64,000 nt of DNA. Origin: Corynascus novoguineensis. Taxonomy: Eukaryota > Ascomycota > Sordariomycetes > Sordariales > Chaetomiaceae. Shown here piece by piece: positions 1 through 11,008 of the stretch; positions within the stretch are counted from its first letter, which is position 1; every line of letters begins with the position of its first letter. The notes beneath the pieces were generated by a model, which was given only the letters and a program-made list of their open reading frames with translations, did not search any database and had not been told where the DNA came from. The translations under genes and the position numbers were made by a program. The stretch is from assembly GCA_033296725.1 (NCBI GenBank), contig MU857626.1, positions 186,001 to 250,000 on the forward strand, given 5' to 3'.

Positions 1-663
1 ACGCGTTGTACTGTGGCTGCTCGACCGACGGCGCGATCAGGTTGTACCTCTCGGCCAGCTGGATGGCCTCAGTAATCTGCGCCGCGCTCCACTCGGACGT
101 GCCCCAGTAGTAGGCCAGGTTGAGGTTGATTGCCAGGTTGAAAGCCTGGACGATCTCAAGCATGGGCGTGGCCGGGTCCGGGCGGTGGGCAAAAACGACG
201 TCGACGTAGGGTGTCTGCAGGCGCTTGAGAGACGCCTTGAGACCCTCAATAATGTGCTTGCGGCTGAGACCGCGAGTGTTGGGCTCCTTGCGACCGGTAC
301 CGAAGAAGATCTTGGTCGTCAGGACGTACTCGTCGCGGGGCCAGCCGAGCTCCTTGAGGGCATTGCCCATCTCGACTTCGGACGCGCCGTTGGCGTACGT
401 CTCGGCCGTGTCGAAGGTTTGCTACAAAGCTCCAGTCAGGCACCACTATCATGGAGCAAGCTTGGACAAAGCAGGGGCGAACTCACAATGCCATGATCCC
501 AGGCGGTTTGCAGAATCTCCTTGACGATGCTGCCCTTCTGGGTACCGCCGTAGGTCAGCCAGCCACCGAGCGAGAAGAGCGATACCTGGAGACCCGTGTT
601 CCCCAGGTAGCGGAACTTCATGCCCTTGGGGTCGTAGGCTGTGGGAACATATGGGTTAGACAT
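1..663 (-). CDS. Aldo-keto reductase, potassium-channel beta-subunit type (partial, 3' part outside window)
   Basis: NADPH-dependent aldo-keto reductase related to voltage-gated potassium channel beta subunits; such proteins reduce aldehydes and ketones in the cytosol. Exon 1 is 487-663 (ATG at 663) and exon 2 runs from 421 off the window edge; the intron 422-486 has GTGAGT/TAG borders and keeps phase 0. Exon 1 carries the family's opening strands (KFRYLGNTGLQVS, then SLGGW). Exon 2 shows the expected AKR tetrad: Asp and Tyr in FDTAETY, Lys in VLTTK and His in VFAHR. The segment NTRGLSRKHI matches the Kv-beta subgroup. About 199 residues are present, so roughly the last 40% is missing only because the window ends. 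Physiological substrate cannot be told. Confidence 0.9.
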
Positions 664-2789
664 GGTGACGGTACTATACTAGGGAGTCGAGCTTGCTTGG
701 CAGTGTTCTAAGGAGGGACGGACCAGGACGAAGTTCGGGTGGTAGCAGGACGGGCGGCTGCTGCATTTATGACGGTAGTATTTCTATTCTCCCTCCTAAG
801 GCGGAAGAGCTCGCCCGGCCGTGGTAGCCACGCTGTGGGCCAAGGCCAGCGCGGGTCGCAATCGCTGTTGGCTGTGACGACATTGAAACTTTCAATGCCT
901 GCATCGGATTTCGGACTTTATTGCGGGGTGCAGAGAGGAGTTTCCTCCCAGTCGGTCGGTGATGTAGTGCGACGTCCTGCAAAGCTCGAATGCTGAACGT
1001 TGCGCTTGGAAATATCGTCAAAATCGCCAAGTCGGTGATCGTGAGCTACAAAGGCAGTCGCATGTAATTGTAAAGAAGGCTATGGTATATACCGTATAAT
1101 CTTGTGCTACACCGTAACTGCAGTCAGCTTCGCGTAGTTGTCCAATTCGATTCTTACATCCCCTCTTCGCAGAGAGCCCAGGATAAATTTCACAACCCCG
1201 CGATGGCGGAATGAGGGGTACCTGATTAAGCGGGACACGTTTCCATGTCATGTGGGTCTGGGCAAAGTCCCAGACCCACAATACCGAGATATTCCAGAGG
1301 AGACATGGAATGTCATCGGATAGCTCCGGCCCTAACGCTTCCTCTGATTACAAACTCGTGCTCCACTCTCGATTGTCGACACCAGAACAGTCAACAGTCA
1401 CGGCGGTGTACACCTTGCACTTGTTATCAATGGAGAGGGGAGGGGTAATCGAATTTGCCATATGACTGATGCCAGCATCTCGGCGTCGCATTTTGTCATC
1501 GGTGTAAAGCATGAAAAAGCCTTACGTACCGAGGCTGTGCCTCGACACATTGGACATCGCCACGATATGACTTCTATTGGTCACTGGGGGATGAATTTGT
1601 CTGGCGATAGGGGTACCCTAGCACTTCTTTTTCCTCTATTGGAAACGGGTTGATCTCGTGAAAAGCAGAAAATAATGTAACCGGTAGGTTGCTGAAAGGA
1701 AAAAAGAGATGATGTTCCCCTCAATCTGAATGGTCCGAATCTTCTCGATAGCCCTCCGTTCAAGCTTCGAAGATCCATTTACCTGTTGCACCGGTCTTAA
1801 TGGCTGCAACAAGGATCCTAAGCTATTCATGATTCGTGCTTCGCACAGGGCCGACCGGGCCTCGTCATCAAGCATGCACCGGGCCACCCGGCGCAACTTA
1901 CATCTGGCCACTTCAGTATCCATCGGTTGACTCTAGGTGGTTCTAGACACATCGCAGGTGAGATGCCTGACATACCCTCGTACGGTAGAACAGACGCATC
2001 TGGGGGTGCAACAGGGACCCAAGATGGGGAGGCCAAAGGAATAATCTACGACAAATCCTGCATGTCCACTATCTTCACGTTCTTACGAGTCGGTCCTACC
2101 TGAGAGTATGAAGGCATAGGAAGCTACGAATGACAGGCAGGCGATTGCGGCCTCTTCAGGTCAAAGCACTGTTAAGCAGTTAGCGAATTCATCACACTAA
2201 TCGAGGCATTGAATCAAGACAGACGAAGCGTCACGTCAAACGGGTCAACGAAGGAGCCAGGAATTCGAGAGCGGCTGCCGGAGGCCTGGCAAGTCCTCGA
2301 ATGGTTCAGCAGTCGCATGTGTCACACTATCAGTAAGTTAACGTTAGCATGTAAAGGGTGTGACGGGTAGAAAGGGACGGGACTTTCCCGAGTATTGATA
2401 TGCATGCCTTGGCTCTCCAAGGCATGGACTTCCGCGAGTAGGATGATCGAAACGTCAGCAATCATTCTCATTGATTGGGCGAAAGCAAAGCACCAAGCAC
2501 CAATGGTGTTACACCCCCCCGGAGTTCGAAGGGACCGGAGGACAAGGCGCCTCGTGGGCGTTGCGAAAGAGGAGAGAGTATAGGCGGGCGAAAATAGCCT
2601 CACCACACGCCCCGCTATCGTTGCAGCACCAAGATCCCGTTCACATCAAGAAAAAAAAATACCCGGGGTGTTAGGAACATTACCATCATAAACAAGCAAT
2701 AAAGATATGTACAACAGGACATATGTACAGAGGGAATAGGGGTGTCCAACCACCAAGCCTCCTGAACGCCATGAACGCCGCCGTATGTG
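664..2789. other. Intergenic, no supported gene
   Basis: Upstream region of the aldo-keto reductase and downstream region of the next gene. Short open frames occur on both strands but none shows a domain, spliced continuity or coding-like composition. The only structured element seen is the nested inverted repeat at 1241-1310. A short C run (about 2517-2520) and an A run (2650-2658) lie near the 3' end. Confidence 0.6.
1241..1310. repeat. Nested inverted repeat (perfect 12-bp arms inside 9-bp arms)
   Basis: Inner arms at 1251-1262 (TGTGGGTCTGGG) and 1269-1280 are perfect reverse complements separated by 6 bases. Outer arms at 1241-1249 (TTCCATGTC) and 1302-1310 (GACATGGAA) are also complementary, so the whole 70 bases can fold into a long interrupted hairpin. 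There is no gene on either side for several hundred bases. It could be the remnant of a small inverted-repeat transposon or a transcribed hairpin; the sequence alone does not decide. Confidence 0.8.
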
Positions 2790-3986
2790 CTAGCTGCCCT
2801 CGGCCAACTTCCGGCCGCGGGGTCTGGACCGCCCTGTGTCGGCCAGCGGCTTCTGTATCCTCGTAATTGAATCCACCGGACTACCTCTCCTCCTCCGCTG
2901 TATCGCCGGACTGCAGTCCCTCTCTTTCCGGTTGAGCCTCGAACGCTGCGGGTTGCGGGGATCGCGGTGAGCGGTGAGTACCTGGTCGAGATCGTGGGGT
3001 GAGAGTGGATGCGGACGGGAAGGCGAGAGACTGCGATGTCGTCGCTGATGAGACGGTGATAACTTCGTGTCGGTGAAGAAGGACGCCGCTTGTGTCTCAG
3101 CTCGAGGCGTCGGCGTCTCGGAATTTGTAACGTCAGGGGTAGTGGCAGGGAGTGTGGCCTCTCCCTTGGGTGATTTCGTTTTAGGCGATTTCGTTCTAGG
3201 CTTGGAGTCGCCATGCCTGTCAACACCACGAGCGGCTGTCGCGGAGGTGACCGTAGAGGTGGGTTGCTGATTAGGCTCGGGGTCGCAGTTGCAGCAAGCA
3301 CCGGTCCCAGGCATTGAACAGCAGTCGGGTTCGGATTCTGAGAAGGAAAGCGCGCGAGCAGGTGCTGTGTGCTCAAAGTCGAACTCGTGGTGACTCTCGT
3401 CGATGGGAGAAACGACCGACGACTCGGAGCACATGGTCATGGACCGAGGAGAGGGAGGGAGCAGTTGCTTGGGGTAGCTGGGGTACTCGAACGGCTCATC
3501 CATGAAAGGAATCTCCTCATCTTCAAACGAGTCGTGAGAGTCCGTCAGCGAGCCGACACTGCTGCCCGCCTCCGACTGGGAGGAAGAATCCGCCGTCTTA
3601 TACCACGGGTGGTCGGCTGGAAGGTATGATGCGTAGTACCGGACAAGCGAATCGAGTGACTTGGTCCGGAAGAGCTGGACGGCGTGCTGCCACTGCTCGG
3701 TGCCGATGAGGGAAGGGTTGGCGATAATCTCGAAGGCGGCAGACTCGAGCGTCTCGTTCAGCTCGCGGAGGCGTTGCTCCTTGCGGGCGTTGAGCAGGCG
3801 ATGGAACTCATCGGTGCTGCTGGCCTGCTGCGAAATCTCATAAACGTCGTGGTGAAAGGCTTCGGGGTCGAGAATGGGCGAGGGGATCGTGTTGTAGCGG
3901 TCGTGCAGGGAACCGAAGAGGTCGTCCTTCTTCAGCCCGAACTTCCAGAAGGGCCAGGTCCAACAAGTATCGCCTGGTTCGTCCAT
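2790..3986 (-). CDS. Conserved-looking fungal protein of unknown function, Ser/Pro-rich C-terminal half
   Basis: Not recognised. The frame is open for 485 codons, but I start at the ATG at 3986 (398 residues) because the protein becomes ordered there (MDEPGDTCWTWPFWKFGLKK). Residues about 1-150 look folded, with a Trp-rich start and a helix-rich stretch (DEFHRLLNARKEQRLRELNE). The remainder is low-complexity: acidic and serine-rich, a cysteine cluster (CCSMPGTGACCNC), a pair of KSPKTKSPKG-type repeats that look like proline-directed phosphosites, and an arginine-rich basic tail. No signal peptide or membrane segment is seen. Longer frames on the other strand and in the second minus frame over the same DNA are shadows. 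The start is inferred; an upstream ATG would add 87 poorly structured residues. Confidence 0.7.
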   Translation of the reverse strand: MDEPGDTCWTWPFWKFGLKKDDLFGSLHDRYNTIPSPILDPEAFHHDVYEISQQASSTDEFHRLLNARKEQRLRELNETLESAAFEIIANPSLIGTEQWQHAVQLFRTKSLDSLVRYYASYLPADHPWYKTADSSSQSEAGSSVGSLTDSHDSFEDEEIPFMDEPFEYPSYPKQLLPPSPRSMTMCSESSVVSPIDESHHEFDFEHTAPARALSFSESEPDCCSMPGTGACCNCDPEPNQQPTSTVTSATAARGVDRHGDSKPRTKSPKTKSPKGEATLPATTPDVTNSETPTPRAETQAASFFTDTKLSPSHQRRHRSLSPSRPHPLSPHDLDQVLTAHRDPRNPQRSRLNRKERDCSPAIQRRRRGSPVDSITRIQKPLADTGRSRPRGRKLAEGS

Positions 3987-6065
3987 TCTACGGGTACCAG
4001 GTGTTCTGAATACGGGTATAAAGTCGAGTGTCGGGTAGAGGGAATCGCGGATGAGGAAACCAAGAGATCGAAAACCGGAGACTGAAAACGCTTGCTGTGA
4101 TCGTGACACGCGGATATGGTGTTCGCGCTGGAAGCCATCTAAGCGAGGGGTATCGTGGCAGACATTGTGAACTGTACTAAGTAATTGATCAAGTTGGTTT
4201 GGGTTGCTGGCCTGCCAAGTGTAGAATCGATGATGCGTGCACGGCAATGAGCGATGATGAGATGGAATGAGCTGGGTTCGTCGGAGAAAGGGTCGCTGGC
4301 GTGGTGGACCGTAGGGCTGGGGGTGGCCAGAGTGTTTGGAAAATCAGCGAAGGGATACGTTGGCTACCCGATCCGGACGGTCAAAGCCGTGTGGCACGCC
4401 AAGTTTCGGAGTGGGGCCGTGTAGGCCAATGATTGCCGCAGAACTAAAACCGGATAAGCACACCGCCGCCTGGATGCAAGCGCAGCACGGCACTAATTGC
4501 ACTTTGGCCAATCAACAAGCGACATGTTAATGCAGGCTTTGTCGTCTCGCCAATCAGTGCTTATGGCAACCTGCAGTCCCATTGCAATCTTGGTCAGCTG
4601 CATGCACAAATGCAGCGAAACCCGAAGCCAGAAGCTGTTGGTTGATTGGATACTGCTGCCCACGATGGGGAGTCATGATTGCTCTTCTCTCCTGATTCTC
4701 TCGCCCATCACGGCTGGGAGGCAAATTCCCTCGTCGGCCCTCAACCATGAGCGTCTTTTAAACGTTCAATACAGTTCATAGCCTGTGGCACTTCATAGCC
4801 TGTGGCTGAGGGTTCGCAGCATAAAAGTAAGAATACGAAGCTAGAGAACGGGGCCGGCCCGACCTGGATGAGACCTTCGGCGCTTCTCCTTCTCGCTTCA
4901 ACTGTTGGCCGACCAGTCAAGGAGCCTGGGTCGCTCAAAGCCGACCCGCGTGATGACGCCTTGGGTGAAGTGGTGTGGGAGGCAGCAGGCTTCAAGAGCG
5001 TCTTCCCCGGCATGCTGACGGCACCACTCTCGCGACCTTGACGATTTGATCTTCACCTGTCGGCCACCGGCAGGCTGCTTGGATAAAACCCACCTCAACT
5101 CATTGATGCAGGCTGGCCTTTCACACCAAGAGACGCCGCCCAAACAGCTGAGCCACACTTCGTGAGGATCATCTGGCAAATCTGCAAGGTGAGAGCAGCG
5201 CCAGCTGTCAGCTGGCGGCAACAGTTGGCCGAAGCGCTCCGCCAACTGGCGTCATCCGTCGTCGCTCACACCAATTCTGACGAGTCATCAGCAACCTGCC
5301 TTCCTCGTAGTGTGGAGTTGGCAGTCCAGTTGTCGTGGTTCCTGGACCAGCCCCACGGCGGCACTCCCTCGCAGGCCAGACCATGGTACTGAAACAGCAT
5401 GGTTCATGGCAACGGGAGCTTCCGACTCTTTAATACCAAACCAAGCTGTCGCACACAAGGAGAGACACCTGGACGGCGCAAGTGACAGCACTCCAGGGCG
5501 GCCATGTCATCTGCGCAGTCCATGAGCAGCTCGAAGTCGAGCGCAGGGCGTGGATAAGCATCACGCTAACAGCCCACTCCCAAATGCGACGACGGCCCGG
5601 TGCCAGGCACCCGTCACCGATTCTCTTCTCAGGGCTTCGATGGCACTCCAATCACTGCCCACCGAGTGAGGCTGATGCTCCATCAGCAGGGCTCCCTCCA
5701 CTCCCCGCGCTCCCTCACCGCAGCCCATCTGACTTGCGCTTCAGTGGTCATTCTCTTCAGAGCGGTGCTTCTTCAACACCGAGCATCGGGCATGCGCAAC
5801 TGCCGGTCGCTTCTGGCAGCTTCTTCTGTTTATCTGTCGCATACTCGCTACCTCTGTTTTACCGTCGGATTTATTCTGATCCTTTCGCTTCTGCTCATGT
5901 CGCGGCGCCCCTAGCACCTTTTGGCTGCCTCTCTGCATCTGTCTCACAGTTTCATTCCATTTGCGCCGTGTTCCTAAAACTACACCATTGATCTGTTGAG
6001 AGCTGGCCGTCATACGAGGTACCTTTCTGTTTCAATCTCTGTTCTTTTCTCCCGGGAGAGTCGTT
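3987..6065. other. Intergenic between divergent genes
   Basis: Holds the promoters of the minus-strand gene ending at 3986 and the kinase starting at 6066. Several short open frames overlap one another with no family resemblance. Two close dyad elements lie at 5199-5248. The roughly 250 bases before the kinase are rich in CT tracts, as is common in fungal 5' leaders. Confidence 0.5.
5199..5248. repeat. Two adjacent dyad-symmetry elements
   Basis: The first is a near-perfect palindrome at 5199-5217 built on CCAGCTG and CAGCTGG around one central base. The second has 8-bp arms, CAGTTGGC at 5222-5229 and GCCAACTG at 5241-5248, with an 11-base spacer. They lie about 820-870 bases upstream of the kinase gene and could be binding sites for dimeric regulators, or chance. 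Confidence 0.5.
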
Positions 6066-7847
6066 ATGGGCGACATCAGGGAGTCCTCGGAGCTCTCCGA
6101 GGACAGGACGGAGCCATTTTCGCAGACGGAGATCCAGGCCCGCTTGCAACGGTCCCGCCTGGAGCAATTCAACTCTATCAATAGCGCTGTCCCGCTAGAC
6201 AAACTGGTAGTGCCCTTGGATGACGACATCCGCATTCTTATGAGGCCGCTGGCCCGGGACCGTACCGTCCGTGAGGATCGCAACGTCGTCCCCCTTTCCT
6301 TACCTGCCGAGACGGAGAAAGAGGACAGAACGCAACAAGTCTTGGCCGTCCGTCAGACCGATAGGGACGTCAATTTTACCGTCAATATCCCTGACTACCG
6401 GAACCCTGACCGAAGGCTAGCTTGCATTCTGTTCTACGACCCGAGCAGCGACAACCAGATTCTCGTCAACCGCTCTAATGTACCTTTCACACTATCCCGG
6501 ATATCCCAAGAGCCGGAGGAAAACCGCGGCGTGCGGTACGAAGTCAATCCAGATTTTGAAAAATCCCTACCGCCTGGCACCTGGCGTATCACCATGGATG
6601 GGACCGACTTGTTGGACTTCCGTCTCCTCGAGAGACGGCCGGTCCGCTTGCGAACTGCCTCGACCGCCTCATATGCCTCATCATCTTCAGGGTCAGGATC
6701 CGGAAGTGATATAGTTAATTCTTCTGGCAAAAGGTCCTTTGTAGCCGGCGAGGACGATCCCGTCAGCCCTGAGAAGAAGCGGCGGCCAACACACCCTGCA
6801 GGCGATAAAAAGGAAGACAGCGTTATCATGTTCGTCCCCGCTGGGGCCAAGGGGAAGGAGCTCGTCGCCGCCACCGGCCACCCGCTTTTGGATTTGCAAG
6901 CAAACGAGACGCTCGAGGTTTCGCGCGGTGCAGGACTTGTCGGTTACACCCTTACCAAAAAGGACCCCATCGCATCAACCTCGTTGTCCAGTGTTTTCAC
7001 GGCCGAGTATTCTGGGGCTCCGGGGCGCTACGTCGTTGCCAAAGTCTTGAAGACGACACTGCCTGCAAGCGCCAACGCGAACGAGGGCGCTCTCGCCAAG
7101 ACGGTGATTCGACAGGCCCAAACCTGGCTGCGGGAGTTAGAGAACCAGGAAAAAGTCAAGCACAAGAATATTGTGCAGATATATGGTGGCGACGCTCGGT
7201 TCTTGTCCTTGTACATGGAACCTGTCGATGGGCGGGATCTTTCCGCCAAAGGCGTTTGGCGGACCCACGGCACGGATCTTTTTGCTGGTGACCGATCTGA
7301 TGCGCTGAGGATACTGAAGGACACGTCCAGCGGCCTGCATTACCTTCACTCCCTGCACCTAGAGCATAACGACATCAAGCCAGGAAATATCCTATACAGC
7401 CGGGAGCGTGGCGCTGTTGTCTGCGATATGGGATTGTCCTCGGAAAAGGGGGCGAGCACGGGCGGCGGAACCCCGTGGTATGTGCCCCCTGAGTACATCT
7501 ACGGGCGACAGCGTGGTCCTCCGAGCGATGTATGGGCGCTCGGTGTCGTCATGCTGTATGTGATGGGCAAAATTTCCTGGCCGGACATCCGGGGCGATCG
7601 CCGTCACCCACGCCACCTGTATTGGACAATCGCTCATGTGCACGAGAAACGGCGGAACCTGCAGGTCACGGCTGTGACGCGAATGCAGGCCTGGCTGAAC
7701 GAGGTCACCGCGATACGCAACAGCCTTGACCTTCATGATAAGTTGGAGCGGCTTGTGCACGGCATGCTAGCCCCGAACCCAGGTCAACGGTTGACCATGA
7801 AGGATATCGTCAACCAGCTTTTTGTGGAGCAAGGACCTGACAGGTGA
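6066..7847 (+). CDS. Fungal Ser/Thr protein kinase with FHA-like N-terminal region
   Basis: Single-exon kinase of 593 residues. The catalytic domain spans about 290-590. Visible elements are the VAIK-type lysine K326 (VVAKV), a likely helix-C glutamate at E357 or E359, the catalytic loop HNDIKPGN (H434, D436, K438, N441), the metal-binding DMG at 454-456 in place of DFG, GTPWYVPPEY as activation segment end, and SDVWALGVV. HND for HRD and DMG for DFG are deviations, but all catalytic side chains are present, so activity is plausible. Residues about 95-195 resemble an FHA-like beta sandwich (ILVNRSNVPFTL, LPPGTWRI). The linker at 200-250 is serine-rich followed by a basic KKRR stretch that could direct nuclear import. 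Lineage-expanded kinases of this kind are common in filamentous fungi. The FHA assignment is tentative. Confidence 0.85.
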   Translation: MGDIRESSELSEDRTEPFSQTEIQARLQRSRLEQFNSINSAVPLDKLVVPLDDDIRILMRPLARDRTVREDRNVVPLSLPAETEKEDRTQQVLAVRQTDRDVNFTVNIPDYRNPDRRLACILFYDPSSDNQILVNRSNVPFTLSRISQEPEENRGVRYEVNPDFEKSLPPGTWRITMDGTDLLDFRLLERRPVRLRTASTASYASSSSGSGSGSDIVNSSGKRSFVAGEDDPVSPEKKRRPTHPAGDKKEDSVIMFVPAGAKGKELVAATGHPLLDLQANETLEVSRGAGLVGYTLTKKDPIASTSLSSVFTAEYSGAPGRYVVAKVLKTTLPASANANEGALAKTVIRQAQTWLRELENQEKVKHKNIVQIYGGDARFLSLYMEPVDGRDLSAKGVWRTHGTDLFAGDRSDALRILKDTSSGLHYLHSLHLEHNDIKPGNILYSRERGAVVCDMGLSSEKGASTGGGTPWYVPPEYIYGRQRGPPSDVWALGVVMLYVMGKISWPDIRGDRRHPRHLYWTIAHVHEKRRNLQVTAVTRMQAWLNEVTAIRNSLDLHDKLERLVHGMLAPNPGQRLTMKDIVNQLFVEQGPDR

Positions 7848-8022
7848 AATTTGCAATGCGGACGGTCAAATACCAACATCTTACGCCAACATTCTACACG
7901 CTTCCTACCCGGCGTTAAATGGGTAAATTCCCCTTGCCGGCCTGCATATAGAGAGCCAGCTATGTGGTTTTGATTGAGACGCCCAATTCTGCTGCGCAGT
8001 CAAACCCATTCCGGGGTTTTAC

Positions 8023-8762
8023 TCATACGCTCAACCCTAAAACAAATACCGTCGCAAGCCCCACGATCGACGACAGCGCAGCAGTGTTCACCCCCATCAC
8101 CGACCCCGCACTTCCCTTGTCGTCCGCAGCAGTGCCATTCCCAGCTGCATCGCCTCCTCCGACCGCCACGGGCGAAAATTTCACCCCCTCGCTGCTCCGG
8201 CAGTCGTCCTCTTCCAACGGCTCGGCATCCTCCCGGAACACAATGTCCGCACAGTTGTATAGCGCATTCCCATCGTCGCCGAGCGTCACCACCTGCAGGG
8301 TGGCCGGCGATCCGTCGCGCACTGGCAAATCGGCGGGCAGCTCGAGGCGGGTTACACAGAGCGTACCGTTGCCCGTCTCGTTCCAGAAGGGCCGGGTCAG
8401 CGTGTAGTTGAAGTTGGATACATCGGGGCCCAGACCCAGGTTGACGAAGAGGTAGGACCAAGGATGGTGCAGGTCCAACTTTAGTGAGCCGCCCGAGAGT
8501 GGCCACGGCGTGACCGGACGGCCTGTGAGGTTTGAGGGGACGCCGGCGCCTGTTTCACGTGGTAAGCTCCAATGTTCATTTGTTTGGCGGTGATGGTGCG
8601 CTACGTGGGGATTGGATTGGGCTTACAAGGGTTAGTCCATTGGGACCAGCTGGTGTTTGCTTGGCTGCTAAGCGTGTCGCCGCGCATCGGAGGGTATTCA
8701 ATGCCAAAGTGAGCGTGCGCAAAGCCCGCTAGTGCGAGGGTGAATATCGCTTGAATCGCCAT
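8023..8762 (-). CDS. Secreted, probably GPI-anchored BIM1-like (X325) copper-binding protein
   Basis: Two exons, 8627-8762 and 8023-8549, joined through a GTAAGC/CAG intron within the Cys codon of TNPC; 220 residues. A signal peptide (residues 1-17, ending FAHA) leaves His18 as the mature N-terminus. That is the hallmark of the LPMO-like X325/BIM1 family, where the N-terminal histidine helps to bind copper. Family motifs follow: HFGIEYPPMRGDT, NPCAG, PLSGGSLKLDLHHPWSY, VNLGLG and FNYTLT. The C-terminal part is Gly/Ala/Asn-rich and ends in a hydrophobic tail (LSSIVGLATVFVLGLSV) typical of a GPI-anchor signal. In characterised members (for example Cryptococcus Bim1) the role is copper uptake at the cell surface rather than polysaccharide cleavage. 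The short downstream frame alone would miss the diagnostic N-terminus. Confidence 0.9.
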
Positions 8763-11008
8763 GTTGGTAATCTCTGTCGAGTGATGGATAGGGAATTGAA
8801 GTCCAAAGCGAAGGGCACGAGTTCTTTAAATCTCGTGCAGCTCAAGTGAAGAAGCAGTAGAGCAAGATTTACACGCGAGAAGCCAACATGGAAACAACGG
8901 AGGAGGCTCAGTCCTACAATGCGGCGCGAGCTCCCGCTTATTATGGTGCTGACAGCTTGCCATCGCTCTCTTCTGGGGTTGCCTTGCAGCTCCCCCATGT
9001 GAACGCGGCTCTGCATGCACGATGCTGCGAAGTCGCTGCTGCCCGCAGCAACGGCGTAGCGATATGCCTTGAACACTAGAGCTTTTGCCCACGCCAAGTC
9101 TTTCGATTGAGCAAGTTTTACCATATTGTCGCTAGCTTGGCCTTGCACAAGCTCCAGAGCCAATGTTGTGAGGAAGCTTGGTCCCAGGCCAGTGGGTTTA
9201 GGTCCCTCCTGGCCCTAGTATGCTCCACCAGCGCCGCCTGCCTGGGAGCACAGCAAGCCGGCTCAACCCAATCACGGGCTGTCCATGTCGCTCAAAATGG
9301 TAAGTCAGTGGCGGTTGAGGGGGCGGCGGCGGGAAACTTGCTCAAATGGACGCGAAAATTGACTGGAGCTGTCAGCACTGACACTGACCAGCTCAGAATA
9401 CACTAGCTCTGTTCCAGAAGCATGATGAGGTAATGCAGCCATCGAAAGATTTGGCGTTCCATAACCTCGGTATTTATCTAGTGTAGTGTACCGCTGCCCC
9501 TCACCGCGCCGCTCAGGTACCTAACTCTAATGGCAGATGTTTAAGTTGAGCCCTGGAACAAATTTTTGCCGATCCCGGCCCCTCAATTCAGAAGCCATGG
9601 GTGTTGGTGGAAGAATAGTTAGTTATATCAATACTTGAAGAAGATGCTAGAGTTGGTGAAGAATACCTTATTCTTACAAAGCACTTCCTCTGAAACGCCG
9701 TGGTTGATGGGTTGAGCTCGGTCGCGATCGCCTGAGCCATGGCCCCATCTTTTCGCTTGATCCTCGGTAGGCATATCTGGTTGCACGGCACCGTGCACCT
9801 TCTGGGGACTTGTGAGGATCCTCAGCAGATTTTTTTATTTGCAAATGCATATGTTTCCAAATCTAACGCCCACTATTGAGAGCGCTCACTGTTTAGGAAC
9901 GCTCTATAAGCACTGGATTGCGCTCTCAGCGAACGTGATTCGAAATGTTTCCAAGTCGGGGGCCATTTCTTTAATTGTACCCTGATCGAGAGAACGGACC
10001 TCGCATCGTAACGGGACTTCGTTAATTTGTACTAGTTATTACTAACTTAACGTAATAGACCTTTCCTTTCGCCGTTGGCAGTTGTTGTCGCCGACCGTTC
10101 CAATCCTCGGACGTTTTTCAACCCCAACTTGAACTAGTTATTCATTATCAGTTCTCTCCACATGCTCTCGCCTCATAACTCCACCGCGGCTCTGCCAACA
10201 AAGCTCTTGGCGTTTCCAGGATAACGAACTGTGAAGCCACCATCCAAACTTGAGACCATTCCCGGGATGGCAAGACTCATCTAAGTTACGTGTGTGGGGT
10301 TTTGGAGTTGGGACTAGCATTCTTAACATTAAAACACTACCACATCCTCGGATCGCCCAACTGCCGGAATTTTTAACCTTGTTTCAGAGTTTGATTTCAA
10401 CCATCGCCTACCAAGAGTTGAGGGATGAAACAGACCGGGGCGCCAAACAGGGGCATTACCCCTGAGACGGGACATGCTTGGCGCGACACCATCTCCGCGT
10501 CGCTTCGCAGTGAATCGGTTGAGATGTGCGATACTCCATGATATAAGCGTCTAAGATCAATGCGCTCCCAAATCCTGGCCGAGGACCCCCTGGTACCGGG
10601 TCTCAGAACAGACTGATCGACAAGGGGCTCGGCGCAGAGTCGAGGAAGCGTGTATCACGACCTCACCGTGGTTCGTCGACCGTCTTGTCCCAAAGTAGCA
10701 CGCATTGTGTACAGCGCTGATCTGAGCTATTCTTGCGAATCTTGATGTCTCAACCATGTTTCTCTATCCTGGCTTCATCTTAACTCAGGAGCGAGCAGAG
10801 ACGATCAGCAACGCAAACCTTAAGTTGTGGAAACTTTATATGCCCTCTGTTTCCTGCCAACTCGGTCATTCAGGTGCCATCCAGGCTTTTGCATTGTTTT
10901 TCCATTCCAATACGTTCATTCTTCTGTCTACTGCGTAGACCTTCTGAGCCGGTGCTCCATTGTCATCCATTCCTTCAAATACCATCTGTTCTTTAAGCTT
11001 TCTCGACA
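8763..11008. other. Intergenic, AT-richer in the middle
   Basis: No supported gene. The stretch about 9780-10140 is markedly AT-richer than the flanks. Small overlapping frames near 8730-9400 have no recognisable family. A TATA-like TTTATATG lies at 10835, about 170 bases before the next start codon. Confidence 0.5.
10835..10842 (+). promoter_or_regulatory. TATA-like element
   Basis: TTTATATG about 170 bases upstream of the ATG at 11009, in an otherwise CT-rich leader. Position and sequence suit a core promoter for the secreted repeat protein. Confidence 0.4.

Noticed and set aside
2615..3376. 253-codon minus-strand frame overlapping the Ser/Pro-rich protein
   Set aside because: Second frame of low-complexity DNA; Arg/Ser/Pro composition without conserved features.
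7964..8411. Two plus-strand frames of about 145 codons
   Set aside because: Antisense to the BIM1-like gene, which has a full spliced model with diagnostic motifs.
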